Source: an uncultured Bacteroidota bacterium (GTDB taxonomy: Bacteria > Bacteroidota > Bacteroidia > Chitinophagales > Chitinophagaceae). Taken from it: DNA of 27,025 nucleotides. The notes beneath the pieces are model-generated. The model worked only from the letters and a program-made list of their open reading frames with translations. It did no database searches and was not told the origin of the DNA. The position numbers and the translations under genes were made by a program. Within the stretch, counting starts at the first letter, position 1; the number at the start of each line of letters is the position of its first letter. The DNA is taken from positions 1 to 27,025 of the forward strand of contig CAIWKU010000029.1 of NCBI GenBank assembly GCA_903913355.1, read 5' to 3'. This document shows, in pieces, positions 1-6,688 of the stretch.

Positions 1-1308
1 ATATTCCTCAAAACATTTCCTGAATTCTTCTTCGGTATACAGATGAAAAATATCCTCTCTGGCCTGGAGCATATGACTAACCATCGGATCAGATTTAGGA
101 ATAAATTCAATAATCGCATACTGGTTGGTAACTGAGCTGATAAACGATGCAAAATAACCCAGGGGCAGGTTGTGCACTATACAGAGATGGTGAATCAAAG
201 CCAGTCCCAATACTGTGTCCGCGCGCAATCTTTTCAGCAAGGGTTCACGTTCAGCATTGTTCCACCCTAACCCAGGTGATGGCTGCATAAGGTCTGCCAA
301 TACTGCAGTGATATTCGTTATACTTGATTTTGAAAATTGATTATATAAATCATCAATACAATCTGCATCTGATTCTACTGCAATTACTTCCTTAAAATAT
401 TTTGCTGCTATTAAGGAAAATTTGCCATTATTAGCCCCCAAATCAGTCAGTCTGTTTCCGGCCAAATCAATCAGCCATTCATCAATCAGCTTTTCTTTTT
501 CTGTCAGGTATTCTTTGCTAATTACCTGTTCATCATAATAAGTTATCCAATGAGCTTTTTTTACAACCGGATGTTTCCATTTCTGTAGAGAGCCGGCAAT
601 TAGCAGAAATAGTTCATTTAGTTTTTGCTTATCAAATACAGAGTAGGCTGCAGCTCCATACCCCTCTTTACCCTCATAACTTGCGTGCAAATGAATATGA
701 ATCATCACTGTCATGTTAAACCTGCTGGAAAATGGAAGCTCTTTGCTTATATAAGAAAGCTGAATGCCATCGATGAATGAACTGAACTGTTTTACCCAGT
801 TGGGACCATTATATTTTATTAAAGCAAATGGACCCAACATAGATTCGCAAAATTGTCTGTAAGCGATCCAAGGATCTCCTTCCTTATAAATAATAAAGGA
901 AAGCGAATCGATAAATAAGGGTTTTCCTTTATAAAAAGTAAAATTGAATGGTGTTGCATCTTTCAGAATCATTCCATATTGTAAAGCAATACGATTGATT
1001 GTTAAAAAGTTTAATAACACTTCTTTCCATTGATCAAATCCCCATTCATAGGGATAACTGATAAATGAAATTTGCTCTGGCAAAAGAATTTTAAATGCGT
1101 GTATATCATTTGTAACTGGTGAAGCAACTTCGGTATGGGCTATCAATAAATTTTTATCAATCAATTCCTGATATAGCCCTGAATCCATGAAATGACGATA
1201 AGATTCCTGATAGTTGTCTGTTACCAGGCGATACAGGGTATTATTATGGTTAAATATAAAACCATCTGGATCCTTAAAGGAGGCAGGAATTGGTTTGATC
1301 ATTTCCAT
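1..1308 (-). CDS. Class I SAM-dependent methyltransferase-like protein (3' end cut by window)
   Basis: The frame is open for 436 codons from the ATG at 1308 to the window edge, so the C-terminus is missing. Residues about 280-400 look like a Rossmann methyltransferase: motif I is DLGANNGKFS (289-298), with an acidic motif-II position in VESD (E312). Residues 1-250 form a separate N-terminal part containing KDATPFNFTFYKGKPLFID (116-134), reminiscent of the D-x-x-x-x-N and following Asp of kinase-like folds. Proteins with this two-part layout are often annotated as nodulation protein NoeA-related methyltransferases; that name is from memory. A second in-frame ATG lies at codon 3. The start follows the stop of the upstream microprotein gene directly (TAAATG), which suggests translational coupling. 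Substrate unknown; a cell-surface polysaccharide role is only a guess. Confidence 0.8.
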   Translation of the reverse strand, partial: MEMIKPIPASFKDPDGFIFNHNNTLYRLVTDNYQESYRHFMDSGLYQELIDKNLLIAHTEVASPVTNDIHAFKILLPEQISFISYPYEWGFDQWKEVLLNFLTINRIALQYGMILKDATPFNFTFYKGKPLFIDSLSFIIYKEGDPWIAYRQFCESMLGPFALIKYNGPNWVKQFSSFIDGIQLSYISKELPFSSRFNMTVMIHIHLHASYEGKEGYGAAAYSVFDKQKLNELFLLIAGSLQKWKHPVVKKAHWITYYDEQVISKEYLTEKEKLIDEWLIDLAGNRLTDLGANNGKFSLIAAKYFKEVIAVESDADCIDDLYNQFSKSSITNITAVLADLMQPSPGLGWNNAEREPLLKRLRADTVLGLALIHHLCIVHNLPLGYFASFISSVTNQYAIIEFIPKSDPMVSHMLQAREDIFHLYTEEEFRKCFEEY

Positions 1309-1479
1309 TTATGAATCTTTTTTCTCTCTTAAGAAAAACTTGTTTCGAAAAACTGATTTTATATAATTAGATATTCTCTTAAAGAAAACAAGGCCAGTAA
1401 GCAGAGATGATAATATCGCCTGAAAGAGCAGACTGCCTGATCCAGGGTCAATATAGGCTAGTAGGTTAGTTAAGGTCAT
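1309..1479 (-). CDS. 56-residue membrane microprotein with YIDPGSGSLLFQ signature
   Basis: A short ORF with ATG at 1479 and TAA at 1311-1309 encodes 56 residues. The N-terminus carries A-YIDPGSGSLLFQ (residues 8-20), followed by a hydrophobic stretch (about 18-33, ending LVFF) and a basic tail (KRISNYIKSVFRNKFFLREKK). This suggests one membrane helix with a positive cytoplasmic end. YIDPG(S/T)GS is, from memory, a recurrent motif in small uncharacterised bacterial membrane proteins near polysaccharide or methyltransferase genes. The stop codon touches the ATG of the methyltransferase gene, so the two are almost certainly cotranscribed. No strong Shine-Dalgarno is visible, as is common in Bacteroidota. 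Function unknown. Confidence 0.75.
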   Translation of the reverse strand: MTLTNLLAYIDPGSGSLLFQAILSSLLTGLVFFKRISNYIKSVFRNKFFLREKKDS

Positions 1480-1813
1480 TTAAAGATATTTTTAATAGGT
1501 ATTTAACTAATTAAATAACTATGATAGTAAGACCATAGAATTCAACAGAATGCAGCCTGCGGGGGGGAATTCGCTGCTATCAATTCCTAGACCCGTTATT
1601 TTAGAAAGAGTTTAACAGAAGAAAAAAATTAAATCAAATCTTAAGCATTGAACCGTCAATAGGGTTAATAACATGTAGTATAAACTTTACAAAAAGAAAG
1701 AGTTAGATAGAATTTATACATTTCAACTCTTATCCCTGTCCTTTTAGTGTGGCCTTACTAAGCGATTAAAAATAAAATTCCTATTCCCGCTAAGATTTTA
1801 CATTTGCACCCAT
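1480..1813. other. Divergent intergenic region
   Basis: This 334-base gap separates the minus-strand microprotein/methyltransferase pair from trmB on the plus strand. It is AT-rich, with a run of seven G at about 1561-1567. It must hold both divergent promoters, but I recognise only a -7 box for trmB at its right edge. I see no RNA gene, repeat or credible ORF here. Confidence 0.5.
1799..1806 (+). promoter_or_regulatory. Bacteroidota-type -7 box (TACATTTG) for trmB
   Basis: TACATTTG matches the TAnnTTTG -7 consensus used by the primary sigma factor of Bacteroidota. I see no good TTTG -33 element at the usual distance. The box ends 7 bases before the trmB ATG, so transcription would start at or next to the start codon and the mRNA would be nearly leaderless. 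Confidence 0.4.
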
Positions 1814-2518
1814 ATGGGCCAAAAAAAACTTATCCGTTTTGAAGCGATCCGGCATTTTGCCAATGTGCTGGAATACCCGCAGAATATGCAGGGTAATTGG
1901 GCTGGTTTTTTCACAAATACCGGGCCCATTACTTTAGAACTGGCCTGTGGTAAGGGGGAATATGCTGTTGGGCTGGGAAGGCTTTACCCAAACAGAAATT
2001 TTATTGGGATGGATCTTAAAGGGAATCGGATCTGGCGTGGGGCCAAGACGGCCCTGGATGAAGGGTTAACCAATGTGGCTTTTATTCGTTCGCATATAGA
2101 TAAGATCCGGGATTATTTTAGCGAAGGAGAAATAGCTGAAATATGGATCACTTTCCCCGATCCGCAGCTAAGGGGATCTAGGGCTAAAAAAAGACTTACC
2201 CACCCTAAATTTTTACGGCTTTACCAGCCGCTTTTGGCATCCGGTGGCAAATTACACCTGAAAACGGATAGCCCGGATCTGTACAGGTTTACCCTGGCTG
2301 TTATCAACTTATTCGGTTTTACTTTGTTAGAGAACTCAGGAGATGTATATGCTGAAGCAGTCAGCAACCCTGAATTGCTCATCAAAACCCATTACGAAAG
2401 CCTGGATATTGCACAAAGTAACCGTATACATTATCTATGCTTTTTACTGGACAAACCCATACCTGTAGAAAAAGACGAAATCTTAAAACAATTACTCAGT
2501 GAGCCAGAAAATGATTGA
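1814..2518 (+). CDS. trmB: tRNA (guanine-N7)-methyltransferase TrmB
   Basis: TrmB makes 7-methylguanosine at position 46 of the tRNA variable loop using S-adenosylmethionine; it is cytosolic. The 234-residue product has SAM motif I as ELACGKGEY (42-50), motif II as GMDLKGNRIWRGAK, the catalytic/tRNA-binding FPDPQ segment followed by a basic KKRLTHPKF, and HLKTDSPDLY. The PQLRGSRAKKR variant replaces the proteobacterial DPWxKKRH and is what I expect for Bacteroidota TrmB. The start MGQKKLIRF fits the family N-terminus, although it leaves almost no leader behind the -7 box. Its 3' end overlaps the DUF5522 gene, suggesting coupled translation. Confidence 0.95.
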   Translation: MGQKKLIRFEAIRHFANVLEYPQNMQGNWAGFFTNTGPITLELACGKGEYAVGLGRLYPNRNFIGMDLKGNRIWRGAKTALDEGLTNVAFIRSHIDKIRDYFSEGEIAEIWITFPDPQLRGSRAKKRLTHPKFLRLYQPLLASGGKLHLKTDSPDLYRFTLAVINLFGFTLLENSGDVYAEAVSNPELLIKTHYESLDIAQSNRIHYLCFLLDKPIPVEKDEILKQLLSEPEND

Positions 2519-2708
2519 AGGTGTTGATTTTTATTTTGAACACGGCTATACCGTATTCACAGAAAAATACCATCTCGAAAAAGGCCATTGCTGTGGAAAT
2601 GGCTGCCGTCACTGCCCTTTTCAATACGAATCAGTTCCTGAACCCCATCGCAGTTTATTATTACAGCAATCCCAGAAAACAAACCCGGAAGGAAGCCAAA
2701 GCTCCTGA
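2511..2708 (+). CDS. DUF5522 small Cys-rich protein
   Basis: A 65-residue protein from the ATG at 2511, which overlaps the trmB stop by 8 bases. A GTG at 2499 in the same frame would add four residues. I prefer the ATG because family members usually begin with a short M-x-E-G-x-D-x-YF. The core is FTEKYHLEKGHCCGNGCRHCPF with Cys27, Cys28, Cys32 and Cys35 plus His26 and His34, a likely zinc-binding or iron-sulfur knuckle. This matches the DUF5522 family as I know it; no function is established. The C-terminal 25 residues are low-complexity (Q/S/N-rich) and probably unstructured. The overlap with trmB points to a shared transcript and perhaps a role near tRNA modification, which is inference. 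Confidence 0.85.
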   Translation: MIEGVDFYFEHGYTVFTEKYHLEKGHCCGNGCRHCPFQYESVPEPHRSLLLQQSQKTNPEGSQSS

Positions 2709-2779
2709 AAGGAATTCTGTATTTTGTTTTCATTGTAATCAGTCCCGAAAACGTAAATTGTAGCCATAAACATTGTGTA

Positions 2780-3169
2780 TTGGCAAACAAAAAATCTTCC
2801 GAAAAACTAAAACCTCTACTACCAAGCGGCAACAAAGACAGTTCCTTCTTTGAGCAGGTATATGATGTGGCAAGGCAGATACCCAAAGGTCGTGTAACTT
2901 CCTATGGAGCTATTGCCGCTTATCTGGGAACTAAAATGAGTGCGAGAATGGTGGGATGGGCGATGAACGGCGCATTTCATTTGAATCCTCCCGTTCCGGC
3001 ACATAGGGTGGTTAACAGAAATGGAATGCTTTCCGGTAAAATGCATTTTGCAACCCCTACCCAAATGGAAGAACTCCTCAAAAAAGAAAAAATTAAAGTG
3101 GTTGACGATACTATCGTTGATTTTGACAAAAAATTCTGGGACCCGGCAATTGAGCTATCACTCGATTAA
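2780..3169 (+). CDS. MGMT-fold DNA-binding protein, alkyltransferase-like (active-site Cys replaced by Ala)
   Basis: The 129-residue product is the C-terminal DNA-binding domain of O6-methylguanine-DNA methyltransferase alone: IPKGRVTSYGAIAAYLG (helix-turn-helix, 34-50), the Arg finger in SARMVGWAM (R56), then PVPAHRVVNRNG (71-82). In true methyltransferases the last motif is PCHRV with the alkyl-accepting Cys; here the residue is Ala74, so transfer is not expected. Alkyltransferase-like proteins of this kind bind O6-alkylguanine and recruit nucleotide excision repair. The reading starts at a TTG at 2780; I see no ATG at an appropriate place, so the exact start is uncertain. It lies 71 bases after the DUF5522 gene and is followed by a strong terminator. 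Confidence 0.85.
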   Translation: MANKKSSEKLKPLLPSGNKDSSFFEQVYDVARQIPKGRVTSYGAIAAYLGTKMSARMVGWAMNGAFHLNPPVPAHRVVNRNGMLSGKMHFATPTQMEELLKKEKIKVVDDTIVDFDKKFWDPAIELSLD

Positions 3170-3183
3170 ACTAACTGATTACT

Positions 3184-3220
3184 AAAAAAGCGCAGCAATT
3201 TACCATGCTGCGCTTTTTTT
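3184..3220. terminator. Bidirectional intrinsic terminator
   Basis: A perfect 8-bp stem GCGCAGCA/TGCTGCGC (3190-3197 with 3206-3213) has an 8-base loop and is flanked by A6 on the left and T7 on the right. It can therefore stop transcription both from the plus-strand MGMT-fold gene and from the minus-strand DUF420 gene, which converge here. Confidence 0.9.
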
Positions 3221-3242
3221 ATACGGGAATTGATGGGAATTA

Positions 3243-3827
3243 TTAGTGATAATAGGGACTGATCATATAATATACTACCGGTCCGGTAACCGCTACATAC
3301 AACCACAAAGGCCAGGTAATTCTTGCCAGTTTTTTGTGTGTGCCATATTCCCCAGTTAATCCTCTGTAAGCCGTAAAAAGAATAAAAGGAAGAATGATGG
3401 CTGCCAGAAAAATATGTGTTGCCAGAATAAAATAATAAACCATTCTGATACCGCCTACTACTGATTTCTCATCATCCGAAACAATTCCATCATGATTACT
3501 GTCGCCAAATTTTGCTTCCCCGGCCAATAAATGGTGCGCGATATAGGAAACCAGAAAAAGTATCGACAATATCAGTGCAGTCATCATAAAACGTTTATGC
3601 AACCCGTATTTACCATTCTTAACTGCAACCAGCGCAGCAATTAATAATACAGCAATAGCAGAGTTGATAAACGCATTGATAGTGGCAAAAATATGTACAT
3701 TGAACCCCAGGTTTAGTTCGAGTTTAAAGCGACTTAATAAAACCACCGCTGAAAATACAACTACGGAAAATATACTGATCAGCCAGTTGGCTTTTTGATC
3801 ATTTTTGGTGAGGGAAGGAACTAACAT
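3243..3827 (-). CDS. DUF420 membrane protein with an EF-hand-like loop
   Basis: A 194-residue integral membrane protein with about five hydrophobic segments (roughly 16-31, 46-69, 80-98, 127-153, 171-190) and His residues near membrane borders (H45, H77, H98-H99, H138). DUF420 proteins (YozB type) are encoded next to Sco and cytochrome oxidase genes in many bacteria and are thought to help oxidase assembly; biochemical proof is limited as far as I know. Between predicted helices there is a soluble loop DSNHDGIVSDDE (109-120) with EF-hand spacing: D1, N3, D5, G6, E12. It is the last gene of the respiratory cluster, downstream of sco, and ends at a bidirectional terminator. Confidence 0.85.
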   Translation of the reverse strand: MLVPSLTKNDQKANWLISIFSVVVFSAVVLLSRFKLELNLGFNVHIFATINAFINSAIAVLLIAALVAVKNGKYGLHKRFMMTALILSILFLVSYIAHHLLAGEAKFGDSNHDGIVSDDEKSVVGGIRMVYYFILATHIFLAAIILPFILFTAYRGLTGEYGTHKKLARITWPLWLYVAVTGPVVYYMISPYYH

Positions 3828-3840
3828 AACTAGTTTATAG

Positions 3841-3880
3841 TTTAGGGTTTGGTGTTTAGGGTTGTTGATGGTTTAGGGTT
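3841..3880. repeat. Three copies of TTTAGGGTT in the sco-DUF420 gap
   Basis: TTTAGGGTT occurs at 3841-3849, 3855-3863 and 3872-3880 within the 80-base gap between sco and the DUF420 gene. Spacing is 14 and 17 bases, so it is not a regular tandem array. It resembles the phrase-like low-complexity repeats in other gaps of this window. I see no ORF or promoter in it. Confidence 0.5.
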
Positions 3881-3907
3881 AGTAGTTGTTAGAAGTTATT
3901 CCTTTTT

Positions 3908-4720
3908 TTAGCCATTGATTTTTCGGCGGTTGCGCATGTAGATTACGAAAAAGGTTACCATACATACGATAATCAGCCAAAGCCAGCTTAGATCGATGAT
4001 TTGTTGGAATACTTCACTTTTCTGTTTCTTGTCTTTTTCAAGCATCAATAAGCCAATGTCTTTGGCCAGTTTAGAGAGTGAGATTGAATCTAAGCCATTA
4101 TAATAGCCGCGTACTTTATATTCTTTATCAAGGAGTACAAATCGATTGGTATGTACAAAATCTGGACTAATGGGCTCATCGCTGAACTTATCTACTTTGA
4201 GTTCCTGGAAGGCGAAATTGTAGATAGAATCTTTACTGCCTGTGAGCATCCACCAGTTATCGTGGTTAACTCCATACCTGTCTGCGTAATTTTTTAATAC
4301 GTTTACAGAATCATGCTCCGGATCAACTGAAAAAGAAATAAACTGTACAATAGAACTATCAATCTTCTGACGCAGATCTCCTCCTTTGATAAACGACTGT
4401 TGTAGTTTAGCCATATTGGCGGTTAGCTTGGGGCAGATGCTATGACAATGGGTAAAGAAGAAATCCAACACCATTATTTTTCCCGGGCGGTCGTACAAAC
4501 TAACTTCATCGCCTAGTTGGTTGGTCAAATGAATATTGGCCGTGGTATGCCAGATACTGTCATTAATTTCCTTTCCCTTATCGATTCGGGTGATTACGGT
4601 ATCGAGTAAATAGCGCCTGGGCATATCCACTGCTTTATCACTTGCCTGCTTTAAAATCAGGTAACAGATAACAGGTAATAGCAGGGCTACCGCCAGACTT
4701 AATAATGCTTTTTTATTCAT
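3908..4720 (-). CDS. SCO1/SenC family copper chaperone for cytochrome oxidase
   Basis: A 270-residue membrane-anchored thioredoxin-fold protein. Residues 5-23 are a signal anchor and 242-262 a second hydrophobic helix followed by a basic tail, so the thioredoxin domain lies outside the cytoplasm. The copper site is visible: FFFTHCHSICPKL gives C92 and C96 (CxxxC), and the distal ligand is H190 in SPDFVHTNRF. Sco proteins deliver copper to, or reduce, the CuA site of oxidase subunit II. The C-terminal membrane helix is extra compared with the mitochondrial family but is common in Bacteroidota. It lies downstream of a terminator that follows the coxIV gene, so it is expressed by read-through or from its own promoter. 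Confidence 0.92.
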   Translation of the reverse strand: MNKKALLSLAVALLLPVICYLILKQASDKAVDMPRRYLLDTVITRIDKGKEINDSIWHTTANIHLTNQLGDEVSLYDRPGKIMVLDFFFTHCHSICPKLTANMAKLQQSFIKGGDLRQKIDSSIVQFISFSVDPEHDSVNVLKNYADRYGVNHDNWWMLTGSKDSIYNFAFQELKVDKFSDEPISPDFVHTNRFVLLDKEYKVRGYYNGLDSISLSKLAKDIGLLMLEKDKKQKSEVFQQIIDLSWLWLIIVCMVTFFVIYMRNRRKING

Positions 4721-4733
4721 GATAAGTGACTAT

Positions 4734-4763
4734 AAAAAAACCATCGCCATGAAGCGATGGTTT
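4734..4763 (-). terminator. Intrinsic terminator after coxIV
   Basis: A perfect 10-bp stem AAACCATCGC/GCGATGGTTT (4738-4747 with 4754-4763) with a 6-base loop; on the minus strand the T-tract (complement of the A-run 4734-4740) follows. It separates the ctaB-coxIII-coxIII-coxIV block from sco. Confidence 0.85.
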
Positions 4764-4794
4764 GTATACGAATTGTAAAAAATCTCAGTACGTC

Positions 4795-5256
4795 TTATTC
4801 CACCGTCTTCTTTTCTTCAGGCTTAGCTTCTTTTGTCTCTGTTTTGGTTTCTTCTTTCTTCTCTTCTTTCTTTTCTACTTTAATGGTGCTCTGTTCTTTA
4901 AAATGCGGGTCGTAGGTATTTCTAAGGTGTCTGAAAGAGTTACCATCAATCAGGAATGCTGTGATAAACCAGATAAACAAAGCCAAAGGAACCACGATGG
5001 TCATGATCAGGTTCTTGATCTCATGTTTCAGGTGCATAAAGTAAGCAACGATATAAAAAGCTTTGGCCAGCATTAAGATGATGATGGCTCCTTTTACTGC
5101 TAAACGCAGACTGCTTTCCAATGGCATGCCCATCATCCAGAAACCTAAGGCCAGTTCAACAAGGGTTAGAACACTCAGAATAATGGTTACTTTCCAGATC
5201 TCTTTGGTTCCGCCATCTTCATTATGTTCTGCTTCAATTGTATGTGTATGTTCCAT
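4795..5256 (-). CDS. Cytochrome c oxidase subunit IV family protein
   Basis: A 153-residue protein with three predicted membrane helices (about 22-43, 53-75, 83-103), the standard layout of bacterial subunit IV (CtaF/CyoD type). The motif KAFYIVAYFMHLKHE at the end of helix II is typical of the family. The N-terminus is His/Glu-rich. The last 35 residues are an almost pure Lys/Glu/Thr tail (KKEEKKEETKTETKEA...), presumably disordered and in the cytoplasm. It is the last gene of the second oxidase block and is followed by an intrinsic terminator. Confidence 0.88.
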   Translation of the reverse strand: MEHTHTIEAEHNEDGGTKEIWKVTIILSVLTLVELALGFWMMGMPLESSLRLAVKGAIIILMLAKAFYIVAYFMHLKHEIKNLIMTIVVPLALFIWFITAFLIDGNSFRHLRNTYDPHFKEQSTIKVEKKEEKKEETKTETKEAKPEEKKTVE

Positions 5257-5292
5257 AATATGGATTGTATTGAGATAGTTAGTTAAGTAAAA

Positions 5293-5973
5293 TTAAATCA
5301 GGTAAAAGCAGGTAAATACAAATACCCATACCAGGTCCACAAAATGCCAGTATAAGCCGGCTTTTTCGATCATGAGGTAATGGCCACGCTTTTCAAATTT
5401 ATCCGTCAAGGTCATGATCAGCATAATAATATTGATGATCACTCCGGAGAATACGTGAAAACCATGGAAGCCCGTGATGGTGAAGAAGTAATTCGTAAAA
5501 TTGGTTGAAGAAGCCGTACCATCATGGTTCAGGAAAGGGTTATGTCCCCACCAGGCACCTTCTGCATGTAGGTGATTCCATTCCCAGGCCTGACAGCTAA
5601 GAAAGAGGATACCGCCGATGATGGTCAGGATCAGGTTTCTTACCACACCTTTTTTATCCATATTATGCCCGGCATGAACAGCCAAAACCATGGTAACCGA
5701 ACTGATGATCAGGATGAAAGTCATAACACTCACAAACACCAACGGTGCATGTACCCCTTCCGGAGCAAATGGAAAGCTTCTGAATACTTCATTTGGGTCA
5801 GGCCATCCATTGGTAGAAAACCGGATAGTACCGTAGGAGATCAGGAATGCGCCAAAAGTGAAGGCATCACTCATCAGGAAGTACCACATCATCAATTTCC
5901 CGTATTCTACGTTGAAAGGGCTTTTTCCGCCGCTCCACATCTTGGTGGGTGTAACCGTTGTTGCTGTTGACAT
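5293..5973 (-). CDS. Cytochrome c oxidase subunit III (first paralogue)
   Basis: The 226-residue product has about five membrane helices. Family features include the N-terminal KLMMWYFLMSDAFTFGAFL, the central CQAWEWNHL, the TGFHGFHVFSGV helix and the C-terminal YWHFVDLVWVFVF, all characteristic of heme-copper oxidase subunit III. Subunit III carries no cofactor and stabilises the proton-pumping subunit I. It lies just downstream of a shorter subunit III paralogue in the same operon; a pair of CoxIII-like genes is usual in Bacteroidota act/cox clusters. Confidence 0.93.
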   Translation of the reverse strand: MSTATTVTPTKMWSGGKSPFNVEYGKLMMWYFLMSDAFTFGAFLISYGTIRFSTNGWPDPNEVFRSFPFAPEGVHAPLVFVSVMTFILIISSVTMVLAVHAGHNMDKKGVVRNLILTIIGGILFLSCQAWEWNHLHAEGAWWGHNPFLNHDGTASSTNFTNYFFTITGFHGFHVFSGVIINIIMLIMTLTDKFEKRGHYLMIEKAGLYWHFVDLVWVFVFTCFYLI

Positions 5974-6050
5974 GTTTTACTATAAGATTTCGTTACAAAA
6001 ATATTGGCTACCGTTCAAAAAAGGTGAATAAAGCCCAACTTTTTCTTAAA

Positions 6051-6632
6051 CTATCCGATCCAGTTATAAAAGATGAATAAATATATCCAAAGTATGTCTA
6101 CAAAATGCCAGTAAGTACTGATCAATTCAATAGGCAAACTGCTGTAATTCTTTACCCGGCTGGTGGACGCCCGAACAAAAATGACCAATAAAGCGATTAT
6201 CCCGCCTAGCACATGCGCCATATGCAATCCGGTAATAACCAGCAGAAACGAAGCCGCTGAATTGCTTTTTGGTCCGGTTAAAGCAATATTCCTTGCCTCC
6301 AGGTCCATAAATCCTGCATACTGCATCCCAAGAAATAAAAGCCCCAGGAGCATAGTAACCGTAATTAACTGTCTGTACCTTCCCATTTCCCTGGCTTTAA
6401 ACGCTTTTAATGCCAGGTGAATAGTAATACTGCTGATGATGATTACGCCCGTAGAATACCAGAAAATCCTTGGCAGCGGAAACTCCAGCCAGCTGCTCTG
6501 GTTCTTTTTGACAATATAAGCACTGGTAAGCGCCGCAAACATCATAATCAAACTTCCAATAGCCACCCATAGGGTGAATTTCTGAGGATGTATCCTCCTG
6601 TCCGGTGTATTCTGCACTGTTGTCATCATCAC
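6051..6632 (-). CDS. Cytochrome c oxidase subunit III (second, shorter paralogue)
   Basis: A 193-residue membrane protein with about five helices. It keeps the subunit III signatures TGLHMAHVLGG (about 133-143) and ISTYWHFVDILWIYLF near the C-terminus, but has a shorter central region than its neighbour and an N-terminal extension with RRIHPQKF. The start has three consecutive Met codons, so the exact N-terminus is uncertain by one or two residues. It is 57 bases downstream of ctaB and cotranscribed with it. Whether both CoxIII proteins are in one oxidase cannot be read from sequence. Confidence 0.9.
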   Translation of the reverse strand: MMMTTVQNTPDRRIHPQKFTLWVAIGSLIMMFAALTSAYIVKKNQSSWLEFPLPRIFWYSTGVIIISSITIHLALKAFKAREMGRYRQLITVTMLLGLLFLGMQYAGFMDLEARNIALTGPKSNSAASFLLVITGLHMAHVLGGIIALLVIFVRASTSRVKNYSSLPIELISTYWHFVDILWIYLFIFYNWIG

Positions 6633-6688
6633 TTTATATTTTGTCTTTTAATATTATAATTTATACCACACTAATTATTAATTGCTTT

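Noticed and set aside
2557..2886. 109-residue minus-strand ORF opposite DUF5522 and the MGMT-fold gene
   Set aside because: Overlaps two recognised plus-strand genes on the opposite strand and has no recognisable domain.
3841..3880. Telomere or replication-end repeat (TTTAGGG)
   Set aside because: Only three irregular copies in an intergenic gap inside a bacterial operon; nothing else suggests a linear chromosome end.
4762..5076. 104-residue plus-strand ORF opposite coxIV
   Set aside because: Phe/Leu-rich sequence is the complement of the Lys/Glu-rich subunit IV tail; a shadow.
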